The notes beneath the pieces were generated by a model. The model did not search any database. It saw only the letters and a list, made by a program, of their open reading frames with translations, and had not been told where the DNA came from. A stretch of 64,000 nucleotides of DNA from Mytilus californianus. Lineage: Eukaryota; Mollusca; Bivalvia; Mytilida; Mytilidae. The stretch is from the NCBI RefSeq assembly GCF_021869535.1, contig NW_026262581.1, forward strand, positions 120,990,771 through 121,054,770, read 5' to 3'. Below, one piece after another: positions 13,886-24,728 of this stretch; within the stretch, counting starts at the first letter, position 1; every line of letters begins with the position of its first letter. A program made the translations under genes and the position numbers.

Positions 13886-14030
13886 TATAGCCCAACAATG
13901 TTAGATCTTCAAATTTGCGTTAGAAAATTTTGTTCTTCCGTCATCGGGATTTGAACCCTTGTGTCTATGACATCTACACGGTGTCCAGCGCCCAAGATCA
14001 CTCGACCACCGAGGCTACATAAAAATACAG
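13886..14030 (-). mobile_element. tRNA-derived SINE related to the 472-bp satellite
   Basis: On the minus strand it has a box A-like GGTGGTCGAGTGATCTTGG and a box B-like GGGTTCAAATCCC, then a body with TCTAACATTGTTGGG. Head, body order and that last block match the tRNA-derived part of the 472-bp unit, but the two have diverged clearly. It is therefore a separate member of the same SINE family and a likely relative of the satellite's source. Confidence 0.7.
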
Positions 14031-14177
14031 CTTTCGGTGGTCGATGGAATGCCTTTCCTCGTCGGCTTTATCTAGGGTTGAATCAGTACAAGGTGTATAG
14101 TGGCAAGTAGATGGTGTACCTTTCAGATTAGCTATTTTGTCTGTTGATGATAGACAATATATATATATATATATATA

Positions 14178-14310
14178 CATGTTGTTTGTGCTGTATTTAG
14201 ACCCCTCTACCAAGACATTTGTTTTGCATGCACACGTATAAAAATTGCGGTTTTTATCCAACGCAATCATAGGTTTGAACGTTGTTTTCAATTTATACTT
14301 GTTTATATTT
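14178..14310. repeat. direct repeat, copy 1 of 2
   Basis: The stretch beginning TGTTGTTTGTGCTGTATTTA recurs at 14693-14825 with a few differences (CCCTCTACCAAGA and GCATGCACACGTATA are shared). A TATATA tract at about 14158-14178 precedes it. It is probably part of a retroelement 5' region, because the second copy leads into a Penelope-like element. Confidence 0.8.
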
Positions 14311-15189
14311 TTTTGTTTGGGCTTGTATTATATATGTTCGGGTTTATATAATCCATTCATCCTATTTCGACTCTTCAAAATTCAAGAGTCTATCATAAAT
14401 TGAGGTAAATAATATGGCCTTCCAAATACCGTTTCGATTCTTAACATCACCAAAGAGACATTAATTGTCGAAATCCGGATATGGTGTACAAATGTTTGCA
14501 CCTCATGATTATTATTGTTCTCTGTTTGGTATTAAAAAAAAATAATTAAGATCCATTTTGTTACATTTGGTGATCGGTTTATTTGGCAATCGCCATGGCA
14601 GTCAGCAGTGTTTAAGAACATCCGTTGTTCGACCTGCTAGTCAAATGCGTTTTGTTACAATATACTTTTTCACTTTTTTTGGTCTTTTGGAAAATGTTGT
14701 TTGTGCTGTTTTTAGACCCCTCTACCAAGAAATTTGTTTTGCATGCACACGTATACAAATTGCGGTTTTTATCCAACGCAATCATAGGTTTGAACGTTTT
14801 TTTCAATTTAGACTTGTTTATATACGTATATATATCTATATAAATATAAGTGGAAATAAGTTAAATTATGAAGAAATTCCTTTCCGATTGCTTTGTGTTT
14901 TGTACGGACTTTGTGAGTCAAATCCTAGTAGACATGATATCGGTATCAAATATTTAACATACTATATATTAAGGTTGAGATGATTATTATAGGTAGCTGA
15001 TTTAATACTATTAGGTTAAGATCGATTCTGGGTATTTTAACTGTTATGTGCAGCTGTTAATTTACAAAGACAAGAAGTAATCTCAATGTCATTTGACGGT
15101 ACCTAATCAGAGGTGTAACATCGTTTTTGTGTGTAAATCACATTACAACTGCTTGATAAATGAATAAGTATTGAAAATTCATTTGGAAA

Positions 15190-16500
15190 CTCAACATATA
15201 CCCCCGTAACACTTACCAAGGAAGAAACCCTGGTCATTATCGGTCTGTTCTAAGTTCCTTTGGATTTTAACCAGAGATGAAAAACTGAATCTTCCTTCAC
15301 TATATTGGAAATCTAAGTAAATAAGTGTCAATACAAACAACGTTTTATTGCTGGGTCGTCCAATTGCTCCACGAAACCTCTTTCTAAATTATTGACATCA
15401 TTTTTATCAGCAATCAAAGCCGAGCTTCAACTGTTCAAAGTTATCGTGTAACTACCTATTCTAGATGTGGATACCAAAAAATTCCAAAGATCTGTTTGAG
15501 TACATACAATCTAAGACTCTTTCATCTCGCAATAGTATTAAACCATTTGACTTTTCTACCCTTTACACAGTCAGTCAAGAAATCAAGCATCTTGATAATG
15601 TTAGTTTCAGGGAATATTTTATTTAGATCAGAATGATTTTTTACAAAGTACTATTTATCCCTCCCTAAGACAAGATACTTGACCATTCTTTTTTATGTAC
15701 CAAAGCAGGACCAATTTTTTCAATTTGTCTTTTAGTTTGGAATGGGGATTACTTGTGCATAATTGTTACGTTTGAATGACGTGTTTTTTAACAAACAATC
15801 GGCATTACCACTGGAACAAATTGTGCTCCTGTTCTTGCCGACTTGTTCATTAAATTATATGAGGCTGACCTCATTCAGGAGCTTCCTAGGAAGAATGAAA
15901 AGAAGCTAGCATTATCCTTTAACTTCACTTTTCGCCATAAAGATGATGTCCTCTTACTAAAAAATTCAAAGTTTGCCGGTTACTATATACATATATGTTC
16001 AACATGTATATCCCTTGAAATAAAGGATACAACAGATATAGTTAAGTCAGCCTCATACCTTGACTTACATGTAGAAGTTGACAATGAGGGTCGTTTGAGA
16101 ACAAAACTTTACTGTAAAAGAGATAAGATTTCAGCTTCCCAACTGTGAACTTTCCATTTCTAGGTAGCACAATTCCAGTAGCGCCTACATATGGAGTATA
16201 TATCTCCCAGTTGATACGATATTCCAGGGCTTGCATTTGCTATCATGATTTCCTTGAAAAATTGTTGCTGCTCACAAAGGAAGCTATTAAACCAAGAATT
16301 CTAAGTGGCGAAGTTCAAATCATCTCTTCGAAAATTTGACGGACGCCATCAAGACTTGGTTGACCGTTATAGAATATCTGTTACACAGATGACGACGGAT
16401 ATGTTCCAATTTTCGTATAATCACAATCCCGTCCTCTTTTCCCGGACTTTGACCTACCGAATAAGACTTATCACCGGGTTTGTACTTACACTAGCAACAT
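15190..16500 (+). pseudogene. Penelope-like reverse transcriptase, broken
   Basis: Several frames together give an RT of the Penelope-like type. About 15198 reads YTPVTLTKEET; about 15340-15440 reads KQRFIAGSSNCSTKPLSKLL and then LSAIKAELQ; about 15520 reads LSSRNSIKPFDFSTLYT; about 15800 reads ITTGTNCAPVLADLF and YEADLIQELPRKNEKKL. Then comes SFNFTFRHKDDVLLLKNSKF, where the RT active-site box normally has Tyr or Leu before Asp-Asp and here has Lys-Asp-Asp. A C-terminal part (SASYLDLHVEVDNEGRLRTK, YGVYISQLIRYSRAC, KSSLRKFDGRHQDLVDRY) follows with frameshifts near 16140 and 16300. The reading is disrupted many times, so no functional protein is expected. The family name is an inference from motif order. 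Confidence 0.6.
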
Positions 16501-17137
16501 TAGGTAGCAAAACATAGTTAAAAAACACTTAAAAAAATAATTTTAAACCACCCTCTTTCCCTTGCTTTTTAACAAATAAGGCATAATGTGTGTGTCATGT
16601 ATGTGGATATGTATGGAAACAGCATCTTCCACAGATTGGATTTCAAATAGTTAAAATGGTGAAATATAATCTCCTTTTGGTGTTACCATGGCAACAATCT
16701 GCATTTATTTGATACAAAATACATTGTATTGCAAAAAAGGGGGTGAAAATGTCACAAAAGTCCCAAAAATTTGGTCCAAAAAAGAATTTCAATCCATTAG
16801 AGTGATATCGTCTCTGAAACCATTGACATTTATCTATCAAGAGGTCAAAAAAAAAATCATATGCATTTTACCTCATTTTTCCATAAAATTAGTTTAAAAG
16901 TTCGAGGGTCAAATATTTGTTGAAAAACAAAACAATAATTTCTGGGTGTGAAAATACGGACTGTCAAACAGATAAATGGCCTATAAAACATACAAAAAAA
17001 CAATCTCGATGTTCATATAAACCCATTTTGAAGGCAATATTATTCTTCAGCTATCTAAAAATAAATTTAAATGCACAAAAAATTTCATATTTAAAAAATT
17101 CACCATGGCCAAAATGCCATACTACACTCCGAACTTG
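16501..17137. other. unidentified insertion splitting PLE-1
   Basis: About 630 bp of AT-rich sequence separates two parts of PLE-1 that I expect to be adjacent. I see no convincing terminal inverted repeat, target duplication or coding sequence. It may be a small non-autonomous element or local rearranged DNA. Confidence 0.35.
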
Positions 17138-17365
17138 ACGGGTGCCACATGTGGATCTGCATACCCTTCCGAAGGACCTGAGATCACCCCCGGTTTTTGA
17201 AGGGGGTTCGTGTTGCTCAGTCTTTAGTTTTCTATGTTGTGTTTTGTATACTGTTGTTTGTCTCTTTGTTGTTTTTGTTTTTTTGCCATGGGCGTTGTCA
17301 GTTTATTTTCGACTTTTGAGTCTGAATGTCCCTTTGGTATCTTTCGCCTGTTCTTTTTTGATAAT

Positions 17366-20300
17366 TTTGTAAATTAAAATTGACATGAAAGAGGAGGATT
17401 TAAAAAAATCAAAACTTCATCTGTTTCTTTAATTTTTTGTTGATCATCACATTCATTGTTAAAGTACACTTATTTGATTAGAAAGTATAACCAAACTATC
17501 AAGCACATTAACAAAACTTATTAGTACAAAGACTCTAAAATACAACCCAAGTTTTTCAGTTAATTTGCATACCTTGATATATACATGAGAAGTATTGGGA
17601 ATTATATTTCAGTGTTTGTAGATGTAGTGGTTAACACAACTGCATCCTTGTTTGTGAGATGTTCAGGTCAAAGAAAGCAAAATATAATTTTTTTAGTATA
17701 AATGTGTTTATCTTATACTTTTGGTCAGCATACAGTAAGAATTATTCCCAGAGATATCAGATGTCACAATGATTGTAAAATTCCTGTCAAGTTATTGAAC
17801 AAATACCTTGATGTGCCCTAAGTATTTATAATATTTTTGTACTTAATAATGAGATTGTCATGGAAATTAGGAGTATTTGTTACATTTCTTATTATAGTTT
17901 TTGTTGCTATTACCTCACTTTTGTGTTCTTCATTCAGCACATATGTAGAATTATCAAACATAGGAAGGAATTCCACTGAAACCAACACTATGAATATCAT
18001 GAACTTGCAATGAGATCTGAAATGTAAGCTTTTAATCCAAGCTACAGGCCTAATCATGACTGTTGAGATGAAGAACATCAATAAAAGCACTGTTCCTTAG
18101 CTTTTGTGTTTGTCAAATGCCTATAGGGAGAATTTATACACCATGTCCCTCCTTTTTCATTATATTCCTCATAGTAAATAAAAAAAACCTCATTCAGTGC
18201 AAAAACAATTTTGACTTTTAGCTAATGGTAGTCATTGAATCATGATAATGAGGTCAAGGCCGACTCCATATGCCAGATATAACCCAACTACAGTCAAGGT
18301 ATGCTCATGATTACTATAACACTGAGATTACTATAACACAGTGTTTTATTAATCTCAGGGTATGCTAGCTCTTTAGCCTTTAATGTTTTAGGCAAATGTA
18401 TATATATTTTATTTGCTCTACCAGAAATTACAAAACTATATAAAAAGGTCATTCTGGAAATTTTATATATGATGTATCTTTGATGATTTTATGTTTGAAC
18501 AAACAAATTAGAATCAGCCTCTATTAAATGTGTGTTGCAGAAATTCCAAAGTCCTGTTATAAAGCAGACCAAAAGTGGGTCAACAGGGATGAAGCTGTTA
18601 AAAACAATAAAAAAACTAACTAAGACAAATTAGATAAATATACAATATATGTACATTGTCGGAAAATATAAAATTTATTTGTATGAGCTTTAGAAACAGG
18701 ACGAAAAGCGAGGCTCGCCGAGCTTTTCTCCTGTTTCGTAGCGAGTACAAATTAATTGTATATTTTCCGACAATGTACATATATTGTTTTTATCCTGAAA
18801 TTTACAACCAACACTTGAAACTTTAGTTGTTAAAATCTAAATCATTGTCTCTAAATTTTCAAAGAAATCGATATAGTTTAAACGCGGACCGCGAAGAGGA
18901 CCCCAAAATGAACTGGTACGCAAAAAGAAATATCCACATTACCGCTTGCTCAACATGGAAGCGGGGTAACAGGAGACTTTATTTGTACAAGTACAAATAA
19001 AGCAAAAAATTATTTGTGTACCTGTTATTTGTACAATAGTTAGCTGATTGCAGGATAAAAGACTTTATGGAAAAGGTATGTGGAAATTTACAACATATAA
19101 CAATAAACATGCATACATTATTTTGTTTACCATTGTAAGAACAACAAGCAGTTAACATGGAAGTTTTGTCAAAGTGCTTTATCAACAAGGTAAAATATGC
19201 ACTTCTTATAAATAAGTGTTTAAAAAATTATGAAACATCTAAAACATTATAAATTTTTTATATCATTCGATTCAAAATATATTTATATCATTTAACCAAT
19301 TAACATACACAGAAAAATATTGAACATTTGTTATGATACAGTTGTATTACTTCCTTAAAATTTTATTTCGATGTTCTTCATTTTCTTAATAGGCTATACC
19401 TAAGCTTTTTGTCCTGAGGGTACCTGATGACCAAAACACTTGTCATCTACACTAAATTTAAATCATATTCTACGAGGGTCTGGATGAGGTTGGCAGAATA
19501 GAGAATAATAGCAAAAAAAAATATGAAAAAATGGAGAATAATAGCAAAAAAAATATAGAAAAATAGAGAAAAATGAGCAAAAAAATAAAGAATAGAGAAT
19601 AACAGGGTGCAAAAGTATAAAGAATTACTGTGGAATATAAAAAAATTAGGTAATACAATACTGATTACAGAAATGAACAATGTACAGAATAAATAAATCA
19701 TATAATTACAGATTATTTCAAAAAAATAAAATAATTTTCATGAGAATTTCACAGAATAAGTGTTAATTTTAAAGATGAAGAAAAATGCTCCCAAAAATTT
19801 AAGAATACAGGAATGAAGGACTTGCCACCTAAACCCTCTTGTATTACCTCATAATTGTCCAATTAATATATAACCAATAACCTGTATCTACAAAACAGAT
19901 AAATCTGAAAGTGTACAGAAAAATCATGCAGGAAAATAAAACAACAACAAACATTTAACAGTATAAAAGTCAAGTACTAAAACATGTATGCCCTACTAAA
20001 CTTCTCAACAAAGGACTACAGAGAATGGAACTTTAATTGCAGTGAATCATGGTAGGTCATAGAAACTATAGTAACTTGAACCCATGTTTTATAACTAAAG
20101 GAAGAAAAGTACACTCCAAAGCAACTGTACAATACTAAACATACCAGAAGATACAGATAATTCAATCAAAACATAAATATAAAATTCAATAAAAAAAAAC
20201 TAGGTAAACAAAAGTTGGAAGTAAGGCCATAATTACATACTTTAAACATTACTTACTATCAGTAAAGTATGAAATACAGGTCATTGTGACCTATTTTTAT

Positions 20301-21130
20301 ACTCAAGAAAGTGTCATAAGTTCATGATTGTCATTCACACTGTATCAAAATTATCTTCTGAGATTTACCCTTAGTATGCAAAAAAACAAGAAATGTTTAC
20401 AGTATATGGGCAATTGACACCAAGAGATCTGTCTGAAATTAGGTCATTCCATATAAGGTAAGCTAGAAACTAGAAAAAGGAACAATATATATATATATAT
20501 ATAAATAGTCTGTAAATTAGGGGTAAAAATCTATCCTTTTTTTTTTAAGAGAAATGATTGACATGTGAAACCTTGTCAACAAGATGCACTGTCTGTAGTG
20601 CAGCTAGGGCAAGAATATACATTACAACTGGGAAATATGCTTTTTTAGACTAGAAATCTATACTTTTGTGCATTCAATCTATATCTATGAAAGCATCTCT
20701 CACGACTAATTTCAGACAAATATATTTTCTGTTCAAATATTTAGTGATTCAAAGGAAAATACCTTCTACTACATTCTGAGAAAGTCCAAAGGAAATAAGG
20801 AATGACTTAAAATACAAATATTACAGAAATAAAGCACACATCTCACTCAACAAAAAAAATATCAAAATCAATCACTCTCAATTATGTACATGCAGTTTAT
20901 GAAAAGTTTAACAAGATTTCTCCTATAACTAGAAGTATCTGAGAATTTGACATAATCACAAAAACTTAATGTTGATCCTTTAACTTTGAAATGAGGTCAT
21001 GGTCTGGTTAATCATGTCTGATGGACATTTGTGTTTGACGTTGCCATAAAAGCGGGAGGTTTGGCATGCCACAAAACCAGGTTCAACCCACCATTTTTTT
21101 CTTAAAATGTCCTGTACCAAGTCAGGAAAA
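17366..21130. other. long non-coding stretch with scattered repeats
   Basis: No gene is recognised. It holds a near-perfect palindrome (18643-18786), an A-rich low-complexity block (19490-19600) with GAATAATAGCAAAAAAAA-like repeats, an AT microsatellite at 20486-20503, and at 18243-18262 a piece of a dispersed repeat (AATGAGGTCAAGG) that recurs near 21408, 27666 and 27912. Short open frames here are low-complexity or lack family resemblance. Confidence 0.5.
18643..18786. repeat. near-perfect palindromic fold-back element
   Basis: The left arm starts CAATATATGTACATTGTCGG and the right arm ends CCGACAATGTACATATATTG. The arms are about 70 bp, with few mismatches, meeting at GCGAGGCTCGCCGAGC. 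The whole could form one long hairpin. It looks like a fold-back MITE; no target duplication was resolved. Confidence 0.85.
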
Positions 21131-21375
21131 TGGCCATTGTTATATTATAGTTCGTTTCTGTGTGTGTGTTACATTTTAATGTTGTGTTTTTGTTGTGTCG
21201 TTGTTCTCCTCTTATATTTAATGCGTTTCCCTCAGTTTTAGTTTGTAACCCGGATTTGTTTTTATCTCTATCGATTTATGAGTTTCGAACAGCGGTATAC
21301 TACTGTTGCCTTTATTTTGTCTTGCAATTATTCAATATATCAAATATGGTCGTCCTATTACTCATATTCACTAAA
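21130..21375 (+). repeat. dispersed retroelement-type 3' fragment
   Basis: This stretch (GTTACATTTTAATGTTGTGT, then AACAGCGGTATACTACTGTT) resembles a repeat I associate with mussel RT elements. It contains a short open frame without any domain. The call rests on recognition and should be tested by copy number. Confidence 0.4.
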
Positions 21376-21789
21376 AAAATGTAATAAAGTGGTCATTAAA
21401 CCATGAAAATGAGGTCAAGGATACATCCCAGACGGAAACTTCAGACCATAAGGCATCTGTTTACCAGATAGAGATTATACTGCTCTATTACTTGCTAAGT
21501 ATATAAAGCTTTACACGAACACTGCTGTCAGCAAAAGATTAGCTTACCTATGTTTCCCATTCTGCACCATTCAATTGATGCAGGCTAAACAAAAATTGAC
21601 ACAATTGTCAAATAGTAACAAAATAAAATTGTGACAAATTAACAAAAAAAATCGAATAAGCTTTTATAGAAGATTGATTGAGGTTGAGAATTAACCCCTC
21701 CTCCCACCCACCCTTTAATAATGTATTTCATGAATGTAATTCTACCAATAATTCTAAACCTGATCTAAAATTTATTGACACAAGTCAAG
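21376..21789. other. non-coding, with a dispersed repeat fragment
   Basis: Contains CCATGAAAATGAGGTCAAGG at about 21400, shared nearly exactly with 27661 and loosely with 18243 and 27906. No gene is seen. Confidence 0.45.
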
Positions 21790-23185
21790 TAGCCAATTTT
21801 ATAACACAATAAACCAGTTATAGTCAAAGGTCTCTTATTGTGCTACTTTTAAAAATTCATACTCATACAAAAATTTAACAATACTTTTAGATATTTGGAT
21901 GATATATTGGCTCTCAATAATGACGACTTCAGTATGTATACTAAAGAAATTTATCCTGTTGAACTTACTTTAAATAAAGCTAATACTAACAATGACCACT
22001 GTCTTTTCCTCGATCTTGATATCTATATCATTAACGGGAAGCTTAATACAAAAATTTATGATAAAAGAGATGATTTTTCATTTCCTATCGTTAATTATCC
22101 ATTTTTAGATGATGACGTTCCTTTGTCACCATCTTATGGTGTTTATATATCTCAACTTGTACAATTCGCTCGTGTATGTAACAACGTATTAGATTTTAGC
22201 GAGAGAAATTTATGTATTACTGAAAAATTATTACACCAGTGTTTTCGATATCATAAACTAGTCAAAACATTTACTAAATTGTATCATCGGTATAAGGACA
22301 GCATTCGTAAATATAACTCAACATGCAGATATCTTATACGTTCGGGTATTTCTCATCCAATCTTTTATGGTAATATTCTTTACAAAGCACAAAAATATCA
22401 GTATTCACCTCAAAAACTAACAAAACCTTTAAACAGACTTATTAAGAAGGGATATAGTTACGATACTGTTGTCAGGTCATTAAAGATTGCATATTTTGGC
22501 TTTAATATTAATTCACTTATAGGGTCTTTGCATCAGAATTAAACACATTTATTCTAAAACCAGTTTTTGGCATGACACGGGTTATGTTCTTCTCATATAT
22601 TTTATGACAGTATAATACTAAACCCCTAACAGGAGTGATTGTGCCTGATATTCATATGATGAAGACATAATCTTTTAATCAGTTAAATTGGTGTCTGGAG
22701 CTGGCATGTCAGTAACTGCTAGTAGTCTGTTGTTATTTATGTATTATTGTCATTTTTGTTTATTTTCTTTTGTTTCCTATTCTGACATCGGACTCGGAAT
22801 TCTCTTATACTGAGTTTTACTGTACGTACTGTTGTGCGTTTGTTTTTTCTACATTGGCTAGAGGTATAGTGGGAGGGTAGAGATCTCAAAAAACATGTTT
22901 AACCCCGCTGCATCTTTGCGCCTGTCCAAAGTCAGGAGCCTCTGGCCTTTGTTAGTCTTGTATCATTTTTAATTTTAGTTTCCTGTGTATAATTTGGAGT
23001 TTAGTATGACGTCCATTATTACTGAACTAGTATACATATTTGTTTAGGGACCAGCTGAAGGACGCCTTCGAGTGCGGGAGTTTCTCGCTGCATTGAAGAC
23101 CCATTGGTGGCCTTCGGCTGTTGTCTGCTCTATGGTCGGGCTGTTGTCTCTTTGACACATTCCCCATTTCCATTCTCAATTTTAT
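21790..23185 (+). mobile_element. Penelope-like retroelement PLE-2, 5'-truncated
   Basis: The 3' part of a Penelope-like RT (21876-22542) is followed without interruption by about 640 bp of 3' region ending near CCCCATTTCCATTCTCAATT. The last 110 bp (GGCCTTCGGCTGTTGTCTGC and neighbours) occurs in reverse orientation at 39486-39598 inside an ERMP1 intron, so this is a repeated element end. The 5' boundary is approximate and no target duplication was found. Confidence 0.6.
21876..22542 (+). pseudogene. Penelope-like reverse transcriptase, C-terminal fragment with open frame
   Basis: The frame reads TFRYLDDILALNNDDFSMYT at the RT active-site box, so the two catalytic Asp residues are present. 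Then come LDLDIYIINGKLNTKIYDKR, YGVYISQLVQFARVC, a long basic tail with LIRSGISHPIFYGN, and a stop at 22542. About 215 residues are open from 21895. The order of motifs matches the PLE-1 fragment at 15190-16500 but the two are diverged, so they are different subfamilies. The fingers and first catalytic Asp region are missing, so this is a 5'-truncated copy. The first ATG in the frame lies inside the active-site box and is not a true start. Confidence 0.65.
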
Positions 23186-23760
23186 ACTGAGTAAGGTAAA
23201 TAGTGCAGAATGTGGTCATGGGCAGCATGGACAATCTGCCAACCATGAACATTGCATTTTATTGGAATATTAAACATCACTTTAAGAAACCATGTGGTTG
23301 TTGTCTGCCAATCAAAATGATGGAATCCTTAGGAAACATTAGGGAAATGAAATTATAAGCATCAAAATATAATTTAGATATTTAGAAAATTATCTGTTTT
23401 AAATAAAACATATCTACCTTAAATAAACCTACAAATGCAATAATGTATCCATTCTAACTATAATATAATACAAAATTAACATGATAATACATTAAGTACT
23501 ATACAAAAATTTCTAACAAATTTAATATGAACACGATATAAATATAATATATCAAAATGGATTTAAACAAATTTAAACAAACAACTATACACATACTTTG
23601 ATTTAAACTTTAAAAGATCACATCCAACATAACATATAAAACAGCATGAACATTTGATCTGTTTCATGCACAGAAGGCACTATTTATAATATTTATGCAT
23701 TGAAAATTGTTCTATCGCCCTATGAAACTGAGACAGTACTTGCATAATACATTGAGGTAG
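23186..23760. other. non-coding, very AT-rich
   Basis: Contains short direct repeats such as ATTTAAACAAATTTAAACAA near 23562. No gene or element end is recognised. Confidence 0.4.
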
Positions 23761-23784
23761 AGATGGCAGCTAGGGAATGGGTAT

Positions 23785-23970
23785 TGCCTAAATTGGGACT
23801 TATGAACTACTCAGTGTTAGTGTTTGAGATATTGGAACTTATTAACTTTTCAGTGTCAGTGTTTGTGATATTAGGATTTATTAACTTTTCAGGGTTAGTG
23901 TTTTGGATATTGGGACTCACAAAGTATTCAGTGTCTGTGTTTGGGATATTGGGACTTATGAACTTTTCAG
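23785..23970. repeat. 45-bp minisatellite, about four copies
   Basis: The unit resembles ATATTGGGACTTATGAACTT plus CAGTGTTAGTGTTTG. Because 45 is a multiple of three, one frame stays open (15-residue repeat around FSVSVFGILGL), but this follows from the repeat and is not evidence for a protein. Confidence 0.8.
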
Positions 23971-24557
23971 TGTAAGAGTTGTCAAAGTATAAAAGTTATC
24001 ATAATGTTAATGGACTTTGTTTTACATTATAATAATACAGTAGCAACATATTATAATATCACTTATGATGTCTGTAATCTTAAGTTAAAATACCAGCTAT
24101 TAGATCCAATTTATAATTCGAATGTAGCAGTGGTAAATCAATGCCATATCACCATTGAGGGGGTGGACACTTACCTACTCCCACCTCCCTCCCACTTAAC
24201 TCCTCCTCCTCTTATTGACGTTAAACAACAAAAATGGGGGAAAGGAGAGACAAGGGTAAATATATATCACCCAATCATTATTGTTGACAAAATATAAGTA
24301 CAAAATTGTAATGATATGTATATGTGCGTTGGATTTATGACTCCGAACAATAAATAGTGATCTATAAACATTCATGCTGATTAACACTACATAACATAAT
24401 GGTACCCACTGATTCAAAGGTAGTATTGCTAATTGATACAGGAATCAAACTTAGTCTAAATGACTTTGAATTCATAATATAAAAAAAATTATAAAATCCA
24501 AGAAAACATTTTTGTAATGGACCTGAATACTGATAGGTATATAAATCATAACAATTT
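23971..24557. other. 3' flank and likely 3' UTR of ERMP1
   Basis: Immediately downstream of the ERMP1 stop codon on the minus strand. AT-rich with possible minus-strand polyadenylation signals (TTTATT in the plus strand). No other gene is seen. Confidence 0.4.
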
Positions 24558-24728
24558 TCAAAACAAATATGAATCATAAGAACATATCCATGACATGGTG
24601 ACCAACCAATCGGGTAGACTCTTTATAAAATCATCCAATTCAGGAGATGTCTTGTCTTTGCCATGTGAGTAGTGGCCACTCAAGGCAATATCAACCAATG
24701 GCTTGTCCTCTGGATATCCAACAGGTGC
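24558..24728 (-). CDS. ERMP1: ERMP1 exon 14 (last)
   Basis: Begins [20 protein letters not shown] after TATAG and ends [11 protein letters not shown] with a TGA stop at 24560-24558. The C-terminal Cys-x-Tyr-Asp pattern is shared with animal ERMP1 proteins. Confidence 0.95.
   Translation of the reverse strand, partial: APVGYPEDKPLVDIALSGHYSHGKDKTSPELDDFIKSLPDWLVTMSWICSYDSYLF

Larger units (their letters stand above)
14556..17365 (+). mobile_element. Penelope-like retroelement PLE-1, decayed and interrupted
   Basis: A single plus-strand element can be followed from a non-coding 5' part (14556-15190, including the second copy of the direct repeat) through a broken RT reading (15190-16500) to a 3' region (17138-17365). 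The 3' region reads GGGTGCCACATGTGGATCTG onward to TCCCTTTGGTATCTTTCGCC. I associate that 3' sequence with mussel RT elements of this type. The link between 16500 and 17138 is broken by about 630 bp of unrelated sequence. Both ends are approximate. Confidence 0.6.

Noticed and set aside
14558-14983. 141-residue plus-strand gene
   Set aside because: Lies in the non-coding 5' part of PLE-1 and overlaps a direct repeat; no domain.
17142-17372. 76-residue plus-strand gene
   Set aside because: Lies wholly in the 3' region of the Penelope-like element.
17818-18090. 90-residue minus-strand open frame as an exon
   Set aside because: No recognised family and no supporting splice signals or neighbouring exons.
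19447-19701. Phe-rich minus-strand membrane protein
   Set aside because: Low-complexity A-rich DNA read backwards; no family resemblance.
23763-23975. 70-residue hydrophobic protein
   Set aside because: Translation of a four-copy 45-bp minisatellite.
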